Assembly: GCF_001685485.1 (NCBI RefSeq)
Contig: NZ_BDEL01000001.1
Span: 4,189,501-4,253,500 of the forward strand
From: Formosa haliotis
Lineage (GTDB): Bacteria; Bacteroidota; Bacteroidia; Flavobacteriales; Flavobacteriaceae
Direction: 5' to 3'
Length of the DNA: 64,000 bases
The position numbers and the translations under genes were made by a program. Shown piece after piece: positions 54,860 to 64,000 of the stretch. Each line of letters begins with the position of its first letter. Within the stretch, counting starts at the first letter, position 1. The notes under the pieces are model-generated. The model searched no databases. It was given only the letters and a program-made list of their open reading frames with translations, and was not told the DNA's origin.

Positions 54860-56320
54860 ATGAAAAATATAAAGACCCTTGGCGAATTAAAAAAATCGGG
54901 TTATAAAAGCAAATCTATTAAAGACGAATTACGGGATAATTTAATTGAAAAATTAAAACATAATGAAGTGACTTTTGAAGGTGTTCACGGGTATGAAAAT
55001 ACGGTTGTTCCGGAGTTGGAACGTGCCATTCTATCGCGACATAATATTAATTTATTAGGATTACGTGGTCAAGCCAAAACACGTTTAGCGCGATTAATGG
55101 TGAATTTACTCGACGCGTATATTCCTGTGGTTGAAGGTTCAGAAATTAATGACGATCCGTTGCAACCCATTTCAAGATTTGCTATCGAGCTTATAAAAGA
55201 AAAGGGCGATGATACTCCTATTTCATGGATGCATAAGAGTGAACGTTTTGCAGAAAAATTGGCCACCCCAGATGTTACCGTTGCCGATATTATTGGTGAT
55301 GTAGACCCAATAAAAGCGGCACATTTAAAACTGAGTTATGCCGACGATCGCGTGATTCATTACGGAATGATTCCTAGAGCAAATCGCTGTATTTTTGTAA
55401 TTAATGAATTACCAGATTTACAAGCTAGAATACAAGTAGCCTTATTTAATATTCTTCAGGAAGGCGATATTCAAATTCGCGGATTCAAACTCCGATTAGC
55501 TTTAGATATCCAATTTGTATTTACAGCAAACCCTGAAGATTATACAAATCGCGGAAGTATAGTTACACCATTAAAAGATAGAATTGGCTCGCAGATTATT
55601 ACGCATTATCCTTATGATATTGAAATAGCCAAAAAGATTACGCAACAAGAAGCAAAAATTAATGCAGACCAGGTAGACCTAGTAACAGTGCCTGAGTTAG
55701 CAAAAGATTTATTAGAACAAATTGTTTTTGAAGCTCGCGATAACGAATTTATAGATGCCAAAAGTGGGGTTAGTGCCCGATTAGGAATTACGGCACTAGA
55801 AAATTTGGTAAGTACAGCCGAGCGTAGGAGCTTAATATCAGGAGATGCTAAAACCAATATCAGATTAAGTGATTTTGTAGGTATTATTCCTGCTATAACG
55901 GGAAAGGTTGAGTTGGTTTACGAAGGTGAGCAAGAAGGGGCTTCTGTGGTAGCTTTTAATTTAATTGGAGATGCGGTAGAAACCATATTCCCTAAGTTAT
56001 TTCCGAAAATAAAAAAATTAGAAAAGCAAAGTGAAGAATCGCCTTATGACGGGGTTGCTTCCTGGTTTTTTAATACCGAAGAAGATTTTGAATTGCTAGA
56101 CGATTTGGACGAAGCTACGTACAAATCAACTTTAGATCGTATTGCTCCATTAGACGATTTTATTAATACCTATCAACCCGAATTAAAAGTCGAGGAGCGT
56201 TATTTTGTTAAAGAGTTTGTGCTTTGGGGCTTGGTTCAGTTTAGTAAATTAAGTAAATTTCGTTATACAGAAGGTATCCAATTTAAAGATCCTTATGGGA
56301 GTTATATAAAAGGATTGTAG
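54860..56320 (+). CDS. AAA+ ATPase (magnesium-chelatase/MoxR-like)
   Basis: A 486-residue AAA+ protein. The Walker A motif GLRGQAKT is at about residues 67-74, with Ala in place of the second Gly. Walker B reads IFVINELPDL, and the sensor-like IQFVFTANPED stretch is near residue 220. The C-terminal region (about 300-486) contains a helical lid. It is paired with the VWA gene just upstream and is likely the motor of that pair. The regulator and cbb3 locus next door make an oxidase-related role possible, but this is only context. Confidence 0.83.
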   Translation: MKNIKTLGELKKSGYKSKSIKDELRDNLIEKLKHNEVTFEGVHGYENTVVPELERAILSRHNINLLGLRGQAKTRLARLMVNLLDAYIPVVEGSEINDDPLQPISRFAIELIKEKGDDTPISWMHKSERFAEKLATPDVTVADIIGDVDPIKAAHLKLSYADDRVIHYGMIPRANRCIFVINELPDLQARIQVALFNILQEGDIQIRGFKLRLALDIQFVFTANPEDYTNRGSIVTPLKDRIGSQIITHYPYDIEIAKKITQQEAKINADQVDLVTVPELAKDLLEQIVFEARDNEFIDAKSGVSARLGITALENLVSTAERRSLISGDAKTNIRLSDFVGIIPAITGKVELVYEGEQEGASVVAFNLIGDAVETIFPKLFPKIKKLEKQSEESPYDGVASWFFNTEEDFELLDDLDEATYKSTLDRIAPLDDFINTYQPELKVEERYFVKEFVLWGLVQFSKLSKFRYTEGIQFKDPYGSYIKGL

Positions 56321-56784
56321 GGAGATTGTTGTTTGTTTTTAGTTGTTCGTTATTTGCCGTTTTCAATTTTAAATTTTCAAATCTTCAAATTGATAATTAT
56401 TACATTGTCACATTAATCAATTGTTACATTATTAACCCGGCAAAGGAGTGCTGTAATGTGGAGGAGTGGAATTGCAGGGTATCGAAATGGTTTTTGTATT
56501 TAGGTATTTTATATTTTCTATTCTGTAACTATTGTTAAAACAGGCATAGTATTTTTACTTTAAAATTGAATAATCACGGGTGTTCCCAAGGTATAAAAGA
56601 TTGTATATGAACATAAAGGAAGATACAGTGATGACCTTAACAGCGGCATAAACATTAGATAATTAACTGCTAGTCTTTTTCCTTCATTATTTAATATATT
56701 GAAAAAAGGGAATAACAATTAGTAGTTAAAAATACTGAGGTCAACGCTTTCAACATAAAATAACGCAATTAAAACCTTCAAAAA
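56321..56784. other. Gene-free AT-rich gap
   Basis: This 464-base region is AT-rich, with repeated TTACATTxTCACATT-like tracts (about 56398-56432). An open frame at 56326-56538 has no signal or domain character. No terminator or promoter is clear. Confidence 0.5.
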
Positions 56785-57255
56785 ATGGAAAGAACTATAG
56801 TAACACTATTATTTACGGCCGTTTTAATGTCTTGTAATTCATCAGACAAAACGAAAATTAATACCGCGTCATCTTCTAATACAGAAATTGTAGCAGACAG
56901 CACATTAAATATAGTTAAAACGGAATACACTGCAATCGACACCGATGCTGCTCTAATTGCAACGGCACTTCTGGCTGCTCCAGAAGACAGCAGAGCAAAT
57001 TGCAAAGTTATAGGGTATAATATGGCTGGAGATTTTGTAACACTAAAGGAAGGAGATAACGAATTTATTGTCTTGGCAGACGATCCTAAAATACCCGGAT
57101 TTAGTGCAGCCTGTTACCACAAAAGCCTAGAGCCTTTTATGGCCCGAGGCCGAGTACTTAAAGCCGAAGGCAAGTCATCATCGGAAATCTTTGAGATTCG
57201 AGAAGCAGAAGCCAAAACAACTACGAAAAAGTCGGGTTTAATCATAAGAATTTAA
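56785..57255 (+). CDS. Hypothetical lipoprotein, 156 residues
   Basis: The product has a lipoprotein signal (lipobox LMSC, Cys17), a Ser/Thr-rich spacer, and a small soluble domain. That domain includes LLAAPEDSRANCKVIGYN (about residues 68-85) and EFIVLADDPKIPGFSAACYHK (about 96-116, beginning after Asn). A pair of Cys residues may form a disulfide. I do not recognise the family. The end, Lys-Lys-Ser-Gly-Leu-Ile-Ile-Arg-Ile, is abrupt, so a frameshift in a longer protein is possible. A strong terminator follows. Confidence 0.7.
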   Translation: MERTIVTLLFTAVLMSCNSSDKTKINTASSSNTEIVADSTLNIVKTEYTAIDTDAALIATALLAAPEDSRANCKVIGYNMAGDFVTLKEGDNEFIVLADDPKIPGFSAACYHKSLEPFMARGRVLKAEGKSSSEIFEIREAEAKTTTKKSGLIIRI

Positions 57256-57301
57256 ACGATATATAATTAAGGATTTTAACTCAGGAACCTATTTTAAAAT
57301 T

Positions 57302-57350
57302 CAAAACAGGATTAGATTTTAATAAAAATCTAATCCTGTTTTGCTTTTGT
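57302..57350 (+). terminator. Strong hairpin after the hypothetical lipoprotein gene
   Basis: Perfect 19-bp arms (57302-57320 and 57325-57343) with a 4-base loop, followed by CTTTTG. It may work in both directions. Confidence 0.85.
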
Positions 57351-57628
57351 AAACGATGAAATATCTAGAATATCATAATTATTTTAAAAAGTAAATATAC
57401 GTAGTACTGTGTATTTTATTCTTCAATTACTTGTTGTAATTTGAAAGAGCTATTAATCAAGGGTTTATTCCTAAAACATTACTACTTTTTAAACCATATT
57501 CTTCAAGTGTTTTTATTAGTATAAAAACTATTTGTACTACTTACCTAGAAAACCATTGGGTGAGTTCAGATTTTGTGAATATGCTAAAAGCAATTTTGTT
57601 TTGTTTTAAATCTTTCAAACCAAAAATT
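57351..57628. other. AT-rich leader of the 1277-residue secreted protein gene
   Basis: Nothing coding is evident. The frame of the downstream gene is open back to an ATG at 57560, but those residues do not look like a signal peptide. Confidence 0.4.
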
Positions 57629-60600
57629 ATGAAAACAAAATTACTGGTATTAGTGCTCTTTTTTTTAATGAGCCAAGTAGGAAAATCACAAGTAGAGAAA
57701 ATTGAAACGTATAAGGTTGGCACAAAAATAACGTACTACCCAGGGCAATGTGCTAAAGATATTCCTGAGGCAAAAGGGAAAATATCGTTTTGCGATAAAA
57801 TTAGTAATTTAGGTGTAGTAGAAGCGAGTTACGGATTAAATTCTAGAGTTCTAAAAAAGATGGTTGAGAACTATTTTAATAAGGATGAGGTGTTTTTAAC
57901 TTCGGAAGGGATTTCTATACGTAAAGAAAATGGGAGTTGGGATAATATCCCTAATCTTGCCATTCCCAAAGCAATTGTGTCATCATCATTTTCTCATGGG
58001 GTTGATGAAGCTTTATTATCTAAATCTGGATTTCTTTTTTTTAAGGCCAATTTTTATCGCTCGGTTAATTACATCGATATGAATACTAAAACCTTTAAAA
58101 GTGTGTCTTTACCTAGTAATAGTAATGGGACAACTTATACGCATTCTTTTGCGTATGATGAAATTACGGATGCCACTTATATTTTAACGACTAACACCCC
58201 AGAGAAGGAGTTTAACGTTTTTAAATTTCAAAACGGAAATTTATCTGTGATGGGTAGCTTAGGGATATCCGCTACAGGATCTAATAATCATAGTCAATTG
58301 CTCTTTACTAATGATGCTCTATATTTTGGAACTGATACAGGTTTGTATAAATATAACAAAAACACTTTAGACCTAGAAGCATCTTATTTTACAGATAACA
58401 CGAATTATGTGAATAATGTACGTGATATAGTTGTAGATAATGATGGAAATATCTGGACTGCCAATTGGGTAAATAATGGGGGCGGAGCTATATACAAGTT
58501 AAACACCCAAACAGAAGCAATTACAACTTTTGAACTAGCGCTTACTGAAGTTACAAATTACAGATTCGATAAATTGGCTGTAGATGGTGATGGGAATGTA
58601 TGGTCTACTCCAGTAAATTGGTCTGGGTTTATACACTTAAATCCTATAGAAAATAACCCAGAATGGACTTTTTTTAATATGGCTGATATTGAAAATTTAG
58701 GTTTTAAAATGGCGTATGCGCCAGACGAAATTTTTAACTTTAATAATAAAATTTATGTGATGACTACTACTGCTGGTACTACTCGTCATACAAATTTTGA
58801 GGCCATGTATAATGACCAAGGGGTTTGGCACGGTATTAATGATGATGAACCCAAAAATATTTCACATGCCATGATTACCCGTTCTCAAGTTGCCTATCCA
58901 GATGCTGATGGGGTTTGGTTTTATAATGATTATGATAGTAATGGTACGATTAGTTATATGTCTAATAGTGATACATTTAAAAGGCAATATGAAATAAATG
59001 GACATACATCTTTTTTATTAGATGCAGATGGAATCCCGGTAGTTAACGATTCTAGGGTTAAAAAATTATATATGCCTTATATAGCGAAGTTGCCAGATTT
59101 GGCACCTAATAGTGTTGAACAACTAGCTAAGTATAAGGATCAAATTTGGGTGTATAGTAGAAGGACACAAAAAATAGATATATTAAAATATGATAAATTA
59201 GTTGAAACTATCGATTTAAAAGATACAGATTACCAGAATTTTTATCACTTTACACCAGATATTTATGGTAATGCATATTTTGCTAGAGTTTATAGTGCCG
59301 ATTTCTATCTTAAAAAATTCGACACCAATACACAAACTACAGAAACCTTCGAAGCTGCAGCTATAGGAGCTATAAAAAAGATTTTAGCACTTCCTAATGG
59401 TAATGTAGCTATAGTTTGTGCTAGGGGGGTGTTATTATTTAACGGAACAACACTTGTAACTATAGATAATAGCGATTATGCGGATTTAGGCAATATCGTG
59501 AATGGCGTTGTAGATATAGATGGTGACATTTTTTTACTGACTAACGATAATGCTGAACTTATTAGCATTAAGAATCCAGAATCCAACTCACCTACTTTTG
59601 AAACCATTATACTTGAAGGAGGAGAAGGTATTATTCCTGAAAGTAGTTTCTACAGACCCGTTTCTTTAGCTATAGATAATAATGGTGCATTTTGGTCTAA
59701 TGCATCAGAATCTTGGCTAAAATTAACAACAGAGCATACAGCTGAACAATTTTTAAATGGTGGGGAGACCTTTGGGATTCATGGCTTAGTTTATTTTGAT
59801 AAAAATGAAAACAATCAATTTGACGCGGGAGAGGGCTATGCAAATCAAAAAGTAACTATTATTACAAGTAAAAATAATATTTTCGAGACCTATACCAATG
59901 CAGATGGTAAATATTATTTCCCGTATTACGATGATGGTGGAAACTATGATATTCGCATGTCTGTTGTAAATCCTTACGTTGTTGCAACAAATAGACAAAT
60001 TATATTTTCTGTTTCAAATTTGGAAGAACATACCACAGTAAATGATTTTCAATTAAAATCCAATAATATTGAAACCATAGTTGTTAAATCCTCTTCGAAA
60101 TTAGGTGCATGGGCTTTTAATAGAGCAGGTTTTAACAACACTTTTACCACAGCAGTTGGAAATATGTCTGATTCTAAATCTTATAATGACATTACTTTTG
60201 ATTATGTGTATTTTAATGAGGATGTTGGTAGCGATAACCAATTGCCAGAAGTTGAAGATGTTATTGTAACCAAATTAGCGCCAAAAGGGAATTTTCATCT
60301 TTTAGATTATATAACTATAGAACCAAAAGGGCATACATGGGGAGTGAAATTAGATAAAGCATTATATAGTTCTGAGGTGGTTTCAATAACGCCAAAAATT
60401 CTGTACGAATCCGATACTACCAAAGTAAAATTCACGTTACCTAAGATTGATCCTTTAGACACTTATATTATTGAGGTTAAAACGGATTTGTTCCAGTCTG
60501 AAGAAAATGGAACGGTTGTGGGGTATGGATTTTCTAAGGCGGCAAGTAAAGACTTTGAAGATGATGGAAATGGCTCAATAGGGGATAACATTATAGATTT

Positions 60601-61462
60601 AGTTCCTCCGCCAGGAGGTACAGGGAGCGGCTTTTCTGATTTGCCAGAACCATTTTGGCCTCCAAGTGTACCTAGTGTTCCTGCTCCACCTACAGTTGAA
60701 GGCAGAACTAGTCCGAGTAAATCTGATGGACCACATAGAGTACCTATTCGAAGTTCCTACGCTCCAAACGATAAATTAGTAACTCCTGGAGTTGCCGGAG
60801 TAGAAATACATGAAACACCTCTTGATTATAAGTGGTTAACTTATACAATTCGTTTTCAGAATGATGGTAATTTCTCAGCAAAGGATGTTTTTATTATTGA
60901 TGTATTAGATGAAAAATTTGATCAATATTCATTAAGCTTCTTAGAAAGTTCACATCCTATGTCGATAGAAATTATTCCTTCTGAAGAAGAGAATATTGTG
61001 AAATTCAATTTCAATGATATTTACTTAGATTATACGGCAAATTCTGAAACCGAAAATCAGGGATATGTTACTTATATGATAAAGGTTAAAGATGACGTTG
61101 ATGTTGGAGATATATTGGAAAATCAAGCATCCATTTATTTCGACCAAAACCCACCAATATTGACGAACGTAACACAAAATAAATTTACAGAGATGATCCT
61201 TGACGTAGATGAAATTTCCGAAAATGAGGATTCTATACAAGCATATCCAAATCCTGTAGAAGATGTTATTTATTTAAAATCGGCTAATAGTTTAGAGTTT
61301 GAAGTTGCTTTATACACATTGCTAGGTCAACATATCCTAACAAAATCCAATAATGTAGGACATGCAAGTTTGAAGGTCTCTGACTTAAAAACAGGTATGT
61401 ATTTATTAAAAATAACGAGTAACAAGGACACGACCAAGACCATTAAATTCATTAAAAATTAA
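57629..61462 (+). CDS. Large secreted propeller protein with SdrD-B-like domain and type IX sorting tail
   Basis: The 1277-residue product has a signal peptide (residues 1-20). A beta-propeller of Reg_prop-like repeats follows (about residues 100-690, with units such as VDNDGNIWTANW and VDGDGNVWSTP). Next is an SdrD-B-like domain (GLVYFDKNENNQFDAGEG, about residue 715). A DUF7619-like adhesin repeat domain (about 1030-1180, PNDKLVTPG ... YFDQNPPI) and a type IX secretion sorting tail (YPNPVEDVIY ... IKFIKN) complete it. It should be exported through the T9SS to the cell surface. ATG 57629 is chosen because it gives a clear signal peptide. No function is known. Confidence 0.82.
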   Translation: MKTKLLVLVLFFLMSQVGKSQVEKIETYKVGTKITYYPGQCAKDIPEAKGKISFCDKISNLGVVEASYGLNSRVLKKMVENYFNKDEVFLTSEGISIRKENGSWDNIPNLAIPKAIVSSSFSHGVDEALLSKSGFLFFKANFYRSVNYIDMNTKTFKSVSLPSNSNGTTYTHSFAYDEITDATYILTTNTPEKEFNVFKFQNGNLSVMGSLGISATGSNNHSQLLFTNDALYFGTDTGLYKYNKNTLDLEASYFTDNTNYVNNVRDIVVDNDGNIWTANWVNNGGGAIYKLNTQTEAITTFELALTEVTNYRFDKLAVDGDGNVWSTPVNWSGFIHLNPIENNPEWTFFNMADIENLGFKMAYAPDEIFNFNNKIYVMTTTAGTTRHTNFEAMYNDQGVWHGINDDEPKNISHAMITRSQVAYPDADGVWFYNDYDSNGTISYMSNSDTFKRQYEINGHTSFLLDADGIPVVNDSRVKKLYMPYIAKLPDLAPNSVEQLAKYKDQIWVYSRRTQKIDILKYDKLVETIDLKDTDYQNFYHFTPDIYGNAYFARVYSADFYLKKFDTNTQTTETFEAAAIGAIKKILALPNGNVAIVCARGVLLFNGTTLVTIDNSDYADLGNIVNGVVDIDGDIFLLTNDNAELISIKNPESNSPTFETIILEGGEGIIPESSFYRPVSLAIDNNGAFWSNASESWLKLTTEHTAEQFLNGGETFGIHGLVYFDKNENNQFDAGEGYANQKVTIITSKNNIFETYTNADGKYYFPYYDDGGNYDIRMSVVNPYVVATNRQIIFSVSNLEEHTTVNDFQLKSNNIETIVVKSSSKLGAWAFNRAGFNNTFTTAVGNMSDSKSYNDITFDYVYFNEDVGSDNQLPEVEDVIVTKLAPKGNFHLLDYITIEPKGHTWGVKLDKALYSSEVVSITPKILYESDTTKVKFTLPKIDPLDTYIIEVKTDLFQSEENGTVVGYGFSKAASKDFEDDGNGSIGDNIIDLVPPPGGTGSGFSDLPEPFWPPSVPSVPAPPTVEGRTSPSKSDGPHRVPIRSSYAPNDKLVTPGVAGVEIHETPLDYKWLTYTIRFQNDGNFSAKDVFIIDVLDEKFDQYSLSFLESSHPMSIEIIPSEEENIVKFNFNDIYLDYTANSETENQGYVTYMIKVKDDVDVGDILENQASIYFDQNPPILTNVTQNKFTEMILDVDEISENEDSIQAYPNPVEDVIYLKSANSLEFEVALYTLLGQHILTKSNNVGHASLKVSDLKTGMYLLKITSNKDTTKTIKFIKN

Positions 61463-61576
61463 AACAAAAATTTTAGTCTGTATAGTAGTCATATAAAAAA
61501 AGAATACCCACAATTGAAAATATAGTGTTAAGATTAAACCAGAGGTAGTGTTTTTGTAAACATCTGCCTCTGGTTT

Positions 61577-62686
61577 TTATTTTTTAACTTCTTGTATACT
61601 AAAATCTGTATAGTGTAATGTTTCATCTCTGAGGTCATTTTCATTGATTAAACTTCTGTAAATCCCCCATTTTGGTCTAACAAAACTTGCCCCAGGTCTC
61701 CAGTTTACAATACCTGTCTTGGCGTAGCTAAATAACACGGTATCGTCGTTTACATTTTTTATTTCAATCTTATAATTTCCAGAAGTACTATAAGTAATAG
61801 TTTCTGTAACGTCTAACCAAACACCAGTTAATGGGGCTAAGGGAGTTTGTGCTAAAGTAATTTGTTTGTCGGTTTCGGCATACCGTAACTCTAAGCGATC
61901 AGGATTAGATTTGCGGGTGGTTAACGTATAAATTGGCATGCTTTCTAAATCGCCACCAACCGATTTTAATTGATGAATGTGTGTAAAATTGGAAGACGAT
62001 TGAAAACCTTCGTCTAGTTTAAATTTCCATTTATAAACTACAGTTTCATCTTCTGTTCCTTTTAAGTTCTCTGGAGATTGATCGTAGGTTTTTATTTCGT
62101 TGCGTTGTCTATCAAAATTTATACATCTATCGTTATCTGGTGAGGTATGCATATGGAATCTAAACACATAAGCATTTAATTCGTTATCGAAAACTTCATC
62201 TATATGCCTTCCAAAGTCGGCGTGATTACAATCTGGTGTTTCAATAGGGTTTGCTCCAGGGGCTAGAACCGAGGTAATTAATTCATAAGTTTCCCCAGGA
62301 CCATCTGCCTGTAATGTAACGGGAGCTAAAGGTATATTCGTTTTAACAAGCGTAATGGTTACAGCATTGTTGGTTGTGTTTTCATCGGTATATACATTTT
62401 CGAAGGCCGGTTTAAAAGCGATACTTGCAATAACCTGTGTAGTATCGGTATTGAATGTTAATGGTTTATCTACTTCGTTTTCTTTCGCCTCTCCATAATG
62501 GTAAGTCAAAGCCTCTTCTATGGCTGTTGTTAGCTCATTTGAGTTGGTCCAATGAATTTCATTTGTCGTAGTAGAAACAGAAATATCGGTAAGTACGGGT
62601 GGGTTTCCTTCATCGCTGTCATCATTACAACTTACAAATATATAATGGGCAGTGAGCCAAAGGCAAATAAATAAGAGCTTTTTCAT
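61577..62686 (-). CDS. Polysaccharide-lyase-like lipoprotein (jelly-roll)
   Basis: A 369-residue lipoprotein (lipobox VSC, Cys20) with an N-terminal Ig-like region (about residues 30-150) and a C-terminal beta-rich domain (about 155-369). That domain contains DRQRNEIK, an Arg-x-Glu element, and FTHIHQLK. These resemble motifs of beta-jelly-roll polysaccharide lyases such as PL7- and PL20-like folds. The assignment is tentative; a glycan-binding protein is equally possible. ATG at 62684-62686 gives a clean signal peptide; the upstream ATG at 62701 adds five unlikely residues. Confidence 0.6.
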   Translation of the reverse strand: MKKLLFICLWLTAHYIFVSCNDDSDEGNPPVLTDISVSTTTNEIHWTNSNELTTAIEEALTYHYGEAKENEVDKPLTFNTDTTQVIASIAFKPAFENVYTDENTTNNAVTITLVKTNIPLAPVTLQADGPGETYELITSVLAPGANPIETPDCNHADFGRHIDEVFDNELNAYVFRFHMHTSPDNDRCINFDRQRNEIKTYDQSPENLKGTEDETVVYKWKFKLDEGFQSSSNFTHIHQLKSVGGDLESMPIYTLTTRKSNPDRLELRYAETDKQITLAQTPLAPLTGVWLDVTETITYSTSGNYKIEIKNVNDDTVLFSYAKTGIVNWRPGASFVRPKWGIYRSLINENDLRDETLHYTDFSIQEVKK

Positions 62687-62764
62687 AAGTCTAAAAATCA
62701 AAATATTAGTATTGATTTATATGTTTACAAAGGTAATTTAAGTGAAACGATTAGAACACTTTTT

Positions 62765-64000
62765 TTATGATTTTAGCTTGGAATACACATAAAAATCTTC
62801 ATCAACTTCAAAGTCTACTTTATCATAAGATACTGGTAAGGTTTTCCATGCCGCTGTGGGGTATAGCCATTGTTCTTTTTTATCTATTGTCACTTGAATC
62901 GGCATGTCGAAGTTATCTACAATTTCTGTCCAACGGTATTTTAAAGTGTTGTTCTCAATGGAATACTCTAAAGTAGGAATGCGAACATCTCTTAAATACT
63001 GATTGAAAAAGGCCGTTAAATCGATGCCTGTTTCCTTGCTTAAATAGGTTTCAATTTGTTGCGTATTTACCGTTTGGTGGTAGAATGTTTTATTCATTCC
63101 TCGTAAAATGTGTCGCCATTTTTCATCATCCTCTATCAATTGTCTTAAGGTGTGTAACATGTTTGCACCCTTATAGTACATATCTCCAGAACCTTCGTGG
63201 TTTACATTGTAAACGCCTATAATAGGTTTGTCGTTTTGTATGGCATTACGTGTGCCTATAACATATTCTGCCGAGGCCTTTTTACCGTAATAATAGTCTA
63301 AAAATAAATTTTCGGAATAGGCAGTAAAACTTTCATGAATCCACATATCTGCGATATCGATATTGGTAATATTATTAGCAAACCATTCGTGGCCGGCTTC
63401 ATGAATAATTATAAAATCAAATTTTAATCCCCATCCGGTTCCCGATAAATCACGGCCTAAATACCCATTTTCGTATTTATTACCATAGGTTACAGAGCTT
63501 TGGTGTTCCATGCCTAAATACGGTACTTCTACCAGTTTAAAGCTGTCTTCGTAAAACGGATACGGGCCAAACCAATGTTCGAAAGCTTTCATCATACGTG
63601 GTGCATCTTTAAAATGGACTTTGGCCTTTTCAAGATTCTCTTTTAGCACGTAATAATTCATGTCTAAAGGTCCTTTTTCTCCTTGATAAACTTCAGAAAA
63701 ATGCGCGTAATTCCCAATGTTTACATTTACTCCATAATTGTTTATAGGATTTTTTACCGACCAAGTATATGTCTTCGTACCGTTGGTATGTATTTTTGTG
63801 TCGGTTAATCGCCCATTAGACACATCCATTAAACCTTTTGGTGTTTTAACAGAAATATCCATACTATCTACTTCGTCGTACATATGGTCTTTACAAGGCC
63901 ACCAAACACTAGCTCCCAAACCTTGGCAAGAGGTTGCTACAAAATCATTTCCGTTATCGTCTTTTTTCCAAGAAAAACCACCATCCCAAGGTGCTCTTAC
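62765..64000 (-). CDS. M1 family aminopeptidase, C-terminal part (runs off the window)
   Basis: The frame is open from 62765 to the window edge. It encodes the last roughly 411 residues of an M1 zinc peptidase. The zinc motif is HEAGHEW followed about 18 residues later by the third ligand Glu in MWIHESFTAY. The GMEHQSSVTYG stretch is the family's exopeptidase (GAMEN-like) motif. The N-terminal domain is missing. It probably acts on peptides in the periplasm or outside the cell, but the signal sequence cannot be seen. Confidence 0.9.
   Translation of the reverse strand, partial: VRAPWDGGFSWKKDDNGNDFVATSCQGLGASVWWPCKDHMYDEVDSMDISVKTPKGLMDVSNGRLTDTKIHTNGTKTYTWSVKNPINNYGVNVNIGNYAHFSEVYQGEKGPLDMNYYVLKENLEKAKVHFKDAPRMMKAFEHWFGPYPFYEDSFKLVEVPYLGMEHQSSVTYGNKYENGYLGRDLSGTGWGLKFDFIIIHEAGHEWFANNITNIDIADMWIHESFTAYSENLFLDYYYGKKASAEYVIGTRNAIQNDKPIIGVYNVNHEGSGDMYYKGANMLHTLRQLIEDDEKWRHILRGMNKTFYHQTVNTQQIETYLSKETGIDLTAFFNQYLRDVRIPTLEYSIENNTLKYRWTEIVDNFDMPIQVTIDKKEQWLYPTAAWKTLPVSYDKVDFEVDEDFYVYSKLKS

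Noticed and set aside
56326..56538. 70-codon open frame after the AAA+ gene
   Set aside because: It is Phe/Tyr/Cys-rich, as expected from random AT-rich sequence, with no domain, no neighbour coupling and no clear ribosome-binding context.

Overview
The window is about 64 kb of a low-GC chromosome from the phylum Bacteroidota, almost certainly a member of the Flavobacteriaceae. Signs of this are: type IX secretion C-terminal tails (ends near 30035 and 61462), LytS/LytTR signalling, promoter -7 boxes of the TAnnTTTG type, bacillithiol synthesis (BshB1), a CcoN-CcoO fusion, a fused CcsB-CcsA cytochrome c synthase, and many lipoproteins. I cannot name the genus from sequence alone. I see no insertion sequence, prophage, integrase or CRISPR array.

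Layout. 1-5.4 kb: housekeeping genes on the minus strand (PIG-L deacetylase fragment, CorA, small MscS channel, Maf, UbiA-type prenyltransferase, KdsC-like phosphatase, DUF2520 protein). 5.5-14.2 kb: truncated haemoglobin, CcsBA, DUF3307/SatD pair, MscL, glutathione peroxidase, a Cys/Met-metabolism PLP enzyme, BshB1 and tRNA-His. 14.3-21.1 kb: an FNR-like regulator followed by a complete nitrate-type ABC importer and an outer-membrane barrel, but no nitrate or nitrite reductase. 21.2-28.3 kb: redox-like lipoprotein, ABC-F protein, cold-shock protein, LytS-type kinase with 2TM domains and a LytTR regulator. 28.4-36.2 kb: a secreted CrtC-like protein, LETM1-related protein, two DUF4331 proteins with a TPR lipoprotein, an ECF sigma/anti-sigma pair and SodC. 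36.9-44.0 kb: a clade-II-type nitrous oxide reductase operon (cytochrome c, fasciclin protein, NosZ, membrane protein, NosL, NosD, NosF, NosY). 44.1-52.7 kb: a full cbb3 oxidase locus on the minus strand (SafE-like protein, CcoH, CcoG, CcoP, CcoQ, CcoNO, CcoS, CcoI). 52.8-56.3 kb: a second Crp/Fnr regulator and a VWA/AAA+ pair. 56.8-64 kb: a lipoprotein, a 1277-residue secreted propeller protein, a lyase-like lipoprotein and an M1 peptidase fragment.

How it works together. The centre of the window is a low-oxygen respiration island: N2O reductase, high-affinity cbb3 oxidase, cytochrome c maturation and globin. Two different Crp/Fnr-type operators stand out. ATGAY-N4-GTCAT occurs in front of the nos operon, in front of ccoS-ccoNO and in the gap between ccoI and the Crp/Fnr gene at 52813. 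At nos and cco it sits about 41.5 bases before the predicted transcription start, the classical activator position. TAAGTA-N4-TACTTA occurs in front of the FNR-like gene at 14318 and in front of the nitrate importer. The window therefore appears to hold two separate regulator/operator circuits. Other notable features are a dispersed intergenic element found three times, each time between convergent genes; a terminator with no gene in front of it (candidate small RNA); and a terminator inside the nos cluster just after nosZ.
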